Notes under the pieces: model-generated
What the model saw: only the letters and a program-made list of their open reading frames with translations
Database searches by the model: none
Told to the model about the DNA's origin: nothing
Position numbers and translations under genes: made by a program
Assembly (NCBI RefSeq): GCF_963082655.1
Contig: NC_081556.1
Span: 68,991,227 to 69,055,226, forward strand
Source: Stomoxys calcitrans
Taxonomy: Eukaryota > Arthropoda > Insecta > Diptera > Muscidae
Reading direction: 5' to 3'
DNA length: 64,000 nucleotides
Shown: piece by piece, positions 55,975-64,000 of the stretch
Position numbering within the stretch: position 1 is the first letter of the stretch
Layout of the letters: every line of letters starts with the position of its first letter

Positions 55975-57265
55975 GGAAATCTGGTAACTGACACAGATAG
56001 CTGAAGATATGAAAATATCATTTTACCCAACTACTTGTGTCTGACGTTGGTGGCGACGAGCATACAGCAGAACAAATCAATGATGATGGTATGGAATATG
56101 CATCTGCTAGTCAGAATGAGGTCCAAGTAGAAGTGACCCTACTGAAGAACAAGGCAGCAGTATCCGACGGGTTACATGCTGATAAGGCGTACGCAACAGC
56201 TTATCTGCGCAATCTGGCTGAAAGAACGCATACCCTATGATTGGAACCTCAGCATATTATGCCTGTACACAAGAAAGGAGACAAGACGGAATGTGCTAAC
56301 TACTGAGGAATAGGTCTCCTCCCCATCGCATACAAGATCTCGAGCGTTCTGTGTGAAAGATTAAAAAGTTAATTTTATAATTGAGCCCTATCAATACGGC
56401 TTTAGACCTGGTAAATCCACCCTGGACCAGATATTCACACTGCGCCAAATCCTGGAAAAGACCCGAGAAGGACAAATCAACACCTGCCATCTCTTTGTTG
56501 ACTACAAAGCCGCCTTCGATATCTCTTTATGTTCAAAGGTATTTTAAGCCATGTCTGAGTTTGGTATCCCTGAAAAATTAATAAGATTCTGCAGGATGAC
56601 ACTTGCTGATGCGCGCACCTCAGTAAGAACAGACAAGGAGGCACCCTATCTGTGATCTCTTTAATATCTGGCTGGAGAAGGATGCAGATATGAATAGATA
56701 TGGCACACTAAACACAAGAGAACACATGCTTCTCGCCTATGCCGACGACATCGACTTCAAAGTCACCGGAAGTAGCAACTGCAGCCTCTGAAAGAATCAA
56801 AAGAGCAGTAAGAGAGATAAGACGAAGTGGATGGTTTCAACTCCCAAAACGCCTTGTACAATCAAGCAGATAAAGAAAATGGAGAAAGTTGGGAACCACA
56901 ACTTTGAGATAGTCAGTAACTTTATTTACCTCGGCACCGCCGTTACCGAGACGAATGACACCAGTTTTGAGATTAAGCGAAGAATAATACTGGCAAACAG
57001 ATGCTACTATTTTGGATTATTTAAGCAGTTTAAAAACAAGGCCACATCTCGACAGACGAAGATTACACTATACAAGACACTGATACTACCCGTGTTGTTA
57101 TATGGTTCTGTGTTGTTATATGGGTTCTTGTGAAAGCAGATGAGGCAGTGCTTGGAGTATTAATGGAGAATATGATATTTGCATTAATGGAGAATATAGG
57201 CGACGTATGAACCACTGGTGTCAGAGATTTTAGAATGAGCGCACAAGACCGAGGAGCTTGGAACG
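55975..57265 (+). pseudogene. LINE family K reverse transcriptase relic
   Basis: Motifs in order, across frames: VQVEVTLLKNKAAVSDGLHA (56118), PVHKKGDKTECANY (56265), PYQYGFRPGKST-like YQYGFRPGKSTLDQIF (56390), CHLFVDYKAAFD (56480, first catalytic Asp region), EFGIPEKLIRF (56556), AYADDIDF (56737, the YADD active site), FEIVSNFIYLGTAVTETND (56900) and YKTLILPVLLYGS (57070). About 1.3 kb of one non-LTR element with many frameshifts. The endonuclease and the 3' UTR are missing. Related fragments lie at 500 and 34393. Confidence 0.88.
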
Positions 57266-57525
57266 CTATTCTACGTTCGGCTTGTGGAACAAATGTTCTG
57301 CCATAGCCAATTCAAATAAAGTAAGAAAAGTAAAAAGAAAATTTTGATAAAAATTACATAGGGGAAAAATACATTTTGGTATAATCTAGTAAAAAACATA
57401 ATTACATGTAAAAAAATAGATTACAAAAAATTAAGAACAAATTAAATTAAAAAAAAAATACAATAAAAGCATTTGAAACATGTAAACTAAAATAAAGTAA
57501 TAATTTGGTATAAGTAAGAAAAAGG
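57266..57525. other. AT-rich spacer
   Basis: A-rich, low-complexity DNA between two transposons; nothing is recognised. Confidence 0.4.
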
Positions 57526-58297
57526 AAAGGGTGAATTTTTAGCTCTTTTTTGGCAACACTGGTTTTAACAGCTCACGCACGTCTCGAATTTTGTTTCACT
57601 CTCAAACATCTTTAGTTTGGTCTGTAATTGAACCATGAATCGTCTTACAAACGAACAACGCTCTCAAATGATTGAATTTAATTATCAAAATGTGTGCTCT
57701 GTTAAGACACTTCATCGCGCGCTTCTTCAATTGAACAAAGAAGCATATTTTTGGCTCAATGGGTACGTAAATAATCAGAATTGTCGATTTTGAAGTGAAG
57801 ATCAGCCAGACGCATTGCAAGAGCTACCAATTCATCAACGAAAAAGTCACAGTTTGGTGCGGTTTATGGGCTGATGGCATTATTGGATCGTACTTCTTCA
57901 AAGTAGAAGTCCGTAACAATGGACTTATTGAGAGGCGAGTTGGGTAAACATTATATTACACATTCGGGACCGGTCAGTCGGCCGCCTAGATCGTGCGATT
58001 TAACGTCTTTAGCCTACCTTTTTGTGGTTTGTGGCCGCTTCAATGGATGCACTGGAAGAAAAAGTTGAAGCATTTATGCGTGAGATACTGGCCGGAATGG
58101 TGGAAAGAGTATGCCAAAATTGGACTAAGCGGATGGACCACTTGAGGCGCAGACACGGTCATCATTAAATGAAATAATCTTCAAGCATTAAATTATATGG
58201 ACCGTACTTTCAAATCAAATAAAGATTTCATACATTTTTTTGAATTTTATGTGCATTTTTTTAAAAACTTTCCAATGGCTCTTAAAAAATCACCCTT
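57526..58297 (+). mobile_element. Deleted Tc1/mariner-superfamily copy (M5)
   Basis: Ends AAAGGGTGAATTTTTAGCTC and GGCTCTTAAAAAATCACCCT are inverted repeats; TA follows on the right. Contents on the plus strand: HTH start MNRLTNEQRSQMIEFNYQN (57634), EAYFWLNGYVNNQNCRF, QPDALQELP, VWCGLWADGIIGSYFF, later ALEEKVEAFMREI and ERVCQNWTKRMDHLRRRHGH (58103). A deletion follows HTH helix 1, and others remove the central catalytic region. It is non-autonomous. Confidence 0.87.
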
Positions 58298-58880
58298 TAT
58301 AGATAGATTATTATCAATTGTATGATTAAAAGATGTATAAGAAAACGAAATTTTTTAAAGAGATGTGCTTGTAAAAAAAAATTTATTTATTCAGAACTAA
58401 GGAAGTAAGCTTTGAAGCATTTTTGTTTTTTAATTCATTTACGTTGCTGGTAACCGTTAAATCACGTAAACCTTAGACGTCTTTCCTCTCAGAGTTATTA
58501 AGGGTTATTAAAGGTCTTTCCTCTCAGGGTTATTATTAAAAAGAGGGAGAAAAACCTCTTTTTTATCTTGCGAATTGTAACCCCTTGAAATAGATATCTT
58601 GGGAATTGTCTTACAATTATCTTGTATTGTTACACCTTGAAATAGATACCTTGGGAATTGTCTTGAATTATCTTGACTGCAAAGCCCTCACATTAAGAAG
58701 GGAATCGAGGCTGAGACCATATAGAGAATTGGTAAGTTGCGATATATGTTCAGTCTTTATTAAACCATAATCATAGCGTATTTTATTGTTTTATGCTACG
58801 TTAAGTTCACGGCGACTTCCCGAATCGCAATGCCAAAAAATTTTACATCCGTACAGTAAGCCTGGAACCAAGAATGTCTT
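58298..58880. other. AT-rich DNA with two short tandem duplications
   Basis: GTCTTTCCTCTCAG(A/G)GTTATTA recurs 35 bp apart (58479 and 58514). A 52-bp unit with CCTTGAAATAGATA and CTTGGGAATTGTCTT recurs at 58583 and 58635. No gene is seen. Confidence 0.7.
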
Positions 58881-58884
58881 TGCC

Positions 58885-59216
58885 AGAAAGCAACGTATGG
58901 GAGATATAACTAACTAAATTCGAACCGATTTTTTTTCAGTTTCAAAAAGTTTCCTCTGAAACCAAAAAAAATGCGATTGGAGGAAAATTCCGACCTATCT
59001 TTGTACACAAATTGACATGGCCAAACAGACAATATCGAATCAGAAAGTAATTCTAAATCCATCTGTTTGCAAATGCAAATTTGCCCATTAAGGAACGAGA
59101 TCGAGCTGAGTCCATCCGTATACTTAAAGCTATGTATCATCCTTCTGGGTGTTACAAACAAATGCACTAGGTATAATTCATTGTATTATAATAGTGGTGT
59201 AGCGTATAATAAAAGC
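58885..59216 (+). mobile_element. HINE family C copy, head missing
   Basis: GTATGGGAGATATAACTAAC, TTTGTACACAAATTGACATGG, TCTGGGTGTTACAAACAAAT and the tail GTGGTGTAGCGTATAATAAAA align with 1850-2113. The (GTCY)n core is reduced to CCAAACAGACAATA. Confidence 0.65.
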
Positions 59217-59573
59217 TCGTATGATATAATATATTTTTTAAGCTCAACTACAATATTTAGAAACTCTTCTTATAGACTACATGAAAAAATTCCACAGCAA
59301 CCAATAAATATGTATTCTGTCACCATCAAGTTAATGAATTGTTTTTAACACAAAAAGCCAAAGTAGGGCTCATAATTTAGTGGCGGAAAATGTCTCGGCT
59401 TAGGTTATTATGACCATGTATGCACAGAAGCTTCTGCACACGCTATGTGATGCTGGAGATAGTAATGTAATGGCTGCGTGTTTAACGATTTTGCCTAGTA
59501 TTTTTGCACGGCAAAAGAGACACGAAGTTATCGAATGCAAACATAATATATGGTCCATACTCAGATGTTGAGG
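59217..59573. other. No gene recognised
   Basis: Moderately AT-rich DNA; nothing is recognised. Confidence 0.4.
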
Positions 59574-59897
59574 GGTCCAAGCAATTTCTCGCATTTCTTG
59601 GGTCAACACTTAAATCGGAAGATCGCTTTAGCCAAACTCGGCACGGTTGTTCATTGAAATCGGGGCAAAAGTACGACATTATGAAATCGAGATTTTTTTA
59701 TCACGAGATCGGTATTAAAGGTGCAAAATTAAGATATAGGCCATCTTTGAACTTAAGGCTGTAGAGTGGTTTCAACAAACAGATGGACAGACATGAGTAG
59801 ATCGTCCATATAATGACGATCTAGTACTTTGTAGCGTTGAAGATGTGTACTTTGATGGAATGATAAAATGGCGAACTCTTTGGTGATGGGTATAAAA
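59574..59897 (+). repeat. HINE-like divergent copy
   Basis: AAATCGGAAGATCGCTTTAG, core ACAGATGGACAGACATG, GACGATCTAGTACTTTGTAG and the end TTGGTGATGGGTATAAAAAC. It shares its tail block with 5293-5585. An orphan GTTGGTGGGTATAAT follows at 59967. Confidence 0.6.
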
Positions 59898-60402
59898 ACA
59901 AATAAAGCATTTTTGGGTAGTAGAACATTTGATAGGTTTTCAGTGGCAACACTCCTGATATCCTATGTTGGTGGGTATAATTATTTTTTAGAATAAACTT
60001 AAAGAACTAAATTTGACCCCTTTTTAGTATTCGGGTAACAGACATTACACTTATATTTAATTGGAACTACCCCACTTTCTGTAACTTACTGTAACCATGT
60101 TTATATCGTATATACTTAATGTGATGTTATGGCAAATTTTTATAGTGATGCAAACGGAATGATGTAATTACTATTTGAATCGTGATATAGTGGTGGTTAA
60201 AACCCCTGTCATTTCGTATTTTGCCATTTTGTTACGAAATACTGAAACTGAAAGATGCACTTTTAAAAAACTTAGGGTCAAAAGCACAGAACGATTATGA
60301 TTGTGGCGATTAGCATTTTTGCTAGTGCAGTGTTCCTGTATTAACACTCCGTTCATGTCCATTGTCATATTCTTGATGGTAAATTCCAATATGCATTTAC
60401 AG

Positions 60403-60607
60403 CTGATTTGAAATTAAATATTCAATGTTTAGCTGAAAGGTTAAATAAAGAAGCCCCTGCTGGAATGGATTTCAACGAATGCCTTACATGCCATGTTGTT
60501 GGAGAACTTTTGCAACTGTTATTCGACTTCACATCATCATCTCCCAGGCTAAAGCTAATTAATAGCATTGTGTGCAAAATGGTGATGAACCACACCACAA
60601 CGACATA
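60403..60607 (+). CDS. Possible diverged exon (unassigned)
   Basis: An open frame of about 68 codons follows a good splice-acceptor-like TGCATTTACAG ending at 60402. It encodes ADLKLNIQCLAERLNKEAPA, then NECLTCHVVGELLQLLFDF and ends at TAG after KMVMNHTTTT. Its amino acid make-up is unlike the transposon relics. The pattern (helix with dlk..i..laerl, then ECL..H, then a hydrophobic helix) resembles part of insect 7-transmembrane odorant receptors, but the match is by pattern only. The minus strand also yields a hydrophobic stretch, so strand is uncertain. It could be chance. Confidence 0.22.
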
Positions 60608-60609
60608 GC

Positions 60610-61890
60610 CGAAAATGAATTTAGCCCAAGTTGATTACATAGCTGACTATAGTGTCAGCATGGGTTTTGCAATTCTTGAGATAGCTCTTTTGTGATAAAT
60701 AAGCATCACATATTTTTGTTGGGTATAGGCCGGTACCAATTTCATGTTTCGCAGATAAAATCAATATTTTTGAATTCTGAATGTGCCACTGAGAAAAATC
60801 ACCATAGCTTTAGAACGAAGAGAATCCGAAAACATTTCACAGAAGCATAACACATTGGCTGAAAATTCCCCAACCCCAAGTCTGTAATTATTTAGAAAGT
60901 ATTGACTGACAGGCCAGTGACGTCCGAGCAGGAGGCTAGTACCGAGTTCGATTAATCAATTCATTATAAAAATCATATATGCGAAAACAAGTCAGTGGCG
61001 ATAAGGATGATGGAGTTCTTCAGCATTGTGCAGGACATAAAAACATGATGTCAGTGGTCGTTGGCGTACACTAAAGGCAAATGTAAGAATGTTGGTCGTT
61101 ATTTCAAATCCGCTTCTTATCTTTTGTTTAATAATAAAATCAACATTTGCTGACATACTTTTTCCAGCAAACTTACAACACACCCGACAACGGCAGCAGA
61201 GTCGGTTTAAACCATAACCGGCAGACAGCAGTAGCCGCAGCAGAAAAACAAACTTTGTGTGCATAGCAAAAAAAAAAGTTGTGCATTGGGATATTTTCCC
61301 ACTGGTGTATTTTTCATCTTTGTTGCATGGCAGATGCAAAAAAAAAAAAACAAAAGAAATACATTGTTTAATATAAAACGCAAACAAACTTGTACACAAA
61401 CATGCACGAAAACGAACCCTCCAGGAGACAAAAACTCACATTCTCTTGCAACACAGCGAAAGGCTTTTTACATTATTGGGTCAATGCTTAAATTGAATTT
61501 ATTAAATAAATATCGCATTCACATTCACATGGATACACATACACATACATGTGCGCACATTACGCCATATATGACAGAAGGAAGATCATTGGTGGCGATG
61601 CTTGCTGATCATGGGAGATGTAGTAGCCTGCGTGGCAAACAGCGTCTAACCTCGGGTATGCGGCAATAGCATCTTCCAAATGCCAATGCAAACATTCAAA
61701 ATAATAAATATATTCTGATTTGAAAACATACACACACCTCTATATATACATGCAGTGGTGGTGTAATTCGAGCTTCTAAAGGCCTAATTATAGAATCGTA
61801 TGATTAGAGACATCAATTTTTGGTAATTTTATGTCCCTAAACGTTGCATATGGGATTGCATTATATTTCAATAAAACGCAAATTTTTCAA
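60610..61890. other. Unique DNA without recognised gene
   Basis: No HINE phrases are present. A-runs lie near 61266 and 61339, and a CACATACACATACATGTGCG run at 61530-61560. Overlapping frames on both strands (60992-61669) reach 136 codons but are low complexity and rich in Lys/Thr or Phe/Cys, with no domain. Confidence 0.45.
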
Positions 61891-61894
61891 AGTT

Positions 61895-62360
61895 AACAAG
61901 TAAGAGCGGACTAAGTTCGGGTGAAGCAGACCTTTTGATATCCCACACCACATTGGTTATGCAGGCTACGTCGTAGAAACTAAAATTTGCTTAAATTTCA
62001 TTTGAAGAATTACGACCAAAGCCCAAACATATTGTAGGAGTCATGGAGGAAATCGTTGTGTAAAATATTGAGAAGTTGGATTGATTGATGCATTAGCAAA
62101 GTCGTTAAAAGTGAAAATCGGGAGATACATATATATGGGAGCTATATACAATATAGTAATCTGTAAATGTACGGATTTTTATGAAATTTAACAGTCATCG
62201 GAAGAGTCATAAGAGAAACCTTAGTGCCAAATTTTGTGAGGATCGATTAACAAATTTTATTGCAGTATAAATCAAAATTGGACGATAATATAAAGGGAGC
62301 TATATTTTAATCTTAACAGATTTTAATTAAAATCGGCACATACACTGCCACTTACTTGAA
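61895..62360 (+). mobile_element. HINE family C copy, head end
   Basis: Head AACAAGTAAGAGCGGAC, AAGTTCGGGTGAAGCAGACC and the arm GATATCCCACACCACATTGG. Modules read TTGTGTAAAATATTGAG and AAAGTGAAAATCGGGAGATA. No core or tail is seen. The head arm is complementary to the family C tail at 2097-2113, which links head and tail into one family. Confidence 0.68.
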
Positions 62361-62915
62361 TCGAACATACTCTATTACTACACTAATCTTATTTATTTTC
62401 CCAAAATTATGATAGAAAGTGAAAGTAAAATATATCGTTTTTTTTAATTGCCTAATTTCAGTATAAAATGTTACAAATTTGTTCCCTATTATACAATATA
62501 ACTAAGGACAATATAATAGAAACCAAACAAATTCGTAAATTTATGTCACTTGAATAGAACATCGCACGATTTTATCAGTTTTTGATTAAAAGTTGTTAAT
62601 GAACGTTCACAAAATTATAGTCTAAGCTAAGAAAAGTTAAAAGAAACCCAAAAATTGCAAAACGGATTGAACAAGTCCTCAAGTTTTGAAGAAGGAACAA
62701 GATCATGGCAAATAACGAAACTGAATTTTCAATTCACTATAAAGCTAAAAAGGGAAAACTGAGGTGAGGTGAGATCTAAAATGCCAAAGTTCGAGCCGAA
62801 TGTGTGTTACAAATGCTGACAACCACACCACTCTTAGACAAACCTTAAATATGTTTGATTTAGCTGCCCATTGTGTGTATGAATAGCAAATACTTTTTTC
62901 TGATGTGGCGAATTT
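62361..62915. other. AT-rich unique DNA
   Basis: Nothing is recognised. Confidence 0.4.
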
Positions 62916-63212
62916 GAGGCCAACGTAGCGCAGAGGTTAGCATGTCCGCCTATGACGCTGAACGCCTGGGTTCGAATCCTGGCAGGACCATCACAACAAA
63001 ACTTTCAGCGGTGATTCTCCCCTCCTAATGAATGCAACATTTGTGAGGTACTATGCCATGTAAAACTTCTCTCCAAAGAGGTATCGCACTGCGGCTATAA
63101 ATAGGAGGCCCCTTATCATTGAGCTAAAACTTGAATTGGACTGCACTCATTGATATGTGAGAAGTTTGCCCCTGTTCCTTAGTGGAATGTTCATGGGCAA
63201 AATATGCAAAAT
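62916..63212 (+). mobile_element. tRNA-derived SINE, best copy
   Basis: The 5' part is tRNA-like: A box GTAGCGCAGAGGTTAGCA (62925-62942) and a perfect B box GGTTCGAATCC (62969-62979), spaced as in RNA polymerase III type 2 promoters. The body follows: CAGCGGTGATTCTCCCCTCC, AACTTCTCTCCAAAGAGG, AAATAGGAGGCCCCTTATCA and GTTCCTTAGTGGAATGTTCA. The end is an ATATGCAAAATATGC-like stretch. Compared with the copies at 2733 and 53472, a GC-rich segment (GCCGTTCGG type) is missing near 63090. It is the only copy here with both promoter boxes intact. Confidence 0.85.
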
Positions 63213-63298
63213 ATGCAATATATGCGAATTTGAAGCGATCGTCTCCAATTTTTTGTCTTGTCAAATAGATATGACGAAAAGGGTGTTAACTGTTTACA

Positions 63299-64000
63299 TT
63301 TTTATATCCACCACCGAAGGATGGGCGTATATTCATGTTGTCATTCCGTTTGCAACACATCGAAATATCCATTTCTGACCCTATAAAGTATATATATTCT
63401 TGATCAGCGTAAAAATTTAAGACGATCTGTTGAAATCACGCTACAGACGTTAAAAATAGAGATATTGAGCTGAAATTTTGCACAGATTCTTTTTTTTTTT
63501 TTTTGACTACAAGCAGGTTAAGTTTGAAGATGGGCTAAATCGAACTATATCTTGATATAGCCCCCATATAGACCGACCCGCCGATTTAGTGTTTTAGGCT
63601 TATAAAAGCCACATTTATTATCCGATTTTGCTGAAATTTTGGGACAGAGAGTTGTGTTATACCCCTCGAAATCCATCTTCAATTTGGTCCAGATCGGTCC
63701 AAATTTGGATATAGCTGCCATATAGACCGATCTCTCAATTTAAGGTCTTGCGCCCATAAAAGGCGCATTTATCATCCGATTTTGCCAAAACTTGGGACAA
63801 TGAGTTGTGTTAGGCCCTTCGATATTCTTCTTAAATCTGGCCTAGATCGGTCCAGATTTAGAAATAGCTGTCATACAAGACGCATTTATTGTCCGATGTC
63901 GCCGAAATTTGGGACAGAAAGTTGAGTTAGTCCCTTCGACATGGTTCTTAAATTTGGCTTGGATCGGTACAGATTTGGATGTAGCTGCCATATAGACCGA
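63299..64000 (-). mobile_element. HINE family B copy, cut by window end
   Basis: Tail TTTATATCCACCACCGAAGG, then CATTTCTGACCCTATAAAG and TTGATCAGCGTAAAAATT. The (GTCY)n core is wholly deleted (AGACGATCTGTTGAAATC at 63420). Four modules with GGGACA(G/A)(T/A)GAGTTG and CATATAGACCGATC continue to the right edge. Confidence 0.83.

Noticed and set aside
60992..61669. Overlapping frames of up to 136 codons on opposite strands
   Set aside because: Low-complexity translations (Lys/Thr-rich or Phe/Cys-rich) from A-rich DNA, without any domain.
62925..62988. A functional tRNA gene
   Set aside because: A and B boxes are present but the acceptor stem does not pair well, and the unit continues into a conserved SINE body.
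9181..64000. CRISPR array from regularly spaced repeats
   Set aside because: The spacing comes from 146-153-bp HINE modules with diverged repeats in a eukaryotic context; no spacer-repeat architecture.

Overview
The window looks like gene-poor, AT-rich euchromatin from a higher (calyptrate) fly, most likely a muscid such as a house fly, stable fly or horn fly relative. I base this on the repeat content: dipteran mini-me / DINE-1-like elements with (TA)n and (GTCY)n cores, a tRNA-derived SINE, RNase H-bearing LINE relics and Tc1/mariner derivatives. The species is an inference. I found no complete host protein-coding gene, no rRNA and no free-standing tRNA gene. Nearly all open reading frames are short and arise inside repeats. 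The window could be intergenic or lie in a very long intron.

Layout. 0-9 kb: LINE relics, a PIF/Harbinger-like MITE, a SINE, a deleted mariner copy, an (AT)n-bearing 268-bp tandem duplication, and a Tc1-like relic split by a 232-bp MITE. 9-22.4 kb: a dense run of Helentron-associated (HINE / mini-me-like) family A copies, partly head to tail, with LINE relics between. 22.4-32 kb: a unique stretch, a LINE 3' end, family A/B/C copies and nested insertions. 32-39 kb: more HINEs, LINE and Tc1 relics, a mariner copy, and the best full-length family A element with 153-bp internal tandem repeats. 39-42 kb: a LINE relic carrying a templated inverted insertion, then unique sequence. 42-48 kb: an A-B-B head-to-tail HINE array, a small coding-like repeat, and two foldback mariner derivatives in opposite orientation. 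48-64 kb: HINE fragments, LINE relics, AT-rich unique DNA, a degenerate LINE reverse transcriptase region, another mariner copy, one possible diverged exon, and a SINE next to a family B element cut by the window end.

Three HINE families are named here by their subterminal inverted repeats. A has TATACCCTCCACCAT at the head and its complement at the tail. B has ATACCCACCACC. C has TATCCCACACC or a close variant. Head means the CAAGTAAAAGCG end and tail means the GGGTATAAAA end; strand is given head to tail. The two arms change together between families, which is the most interesting structural signal here. The other strong signals are the paired foldback mariner elements with a checkable empty site, a 23-nt templated inverted insertion, and a HINE fragment caught between perfect 73-bp direct repeats. 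No element has a complete intact transposase or reverse transcriptase, so all look non-autonomous or dead.
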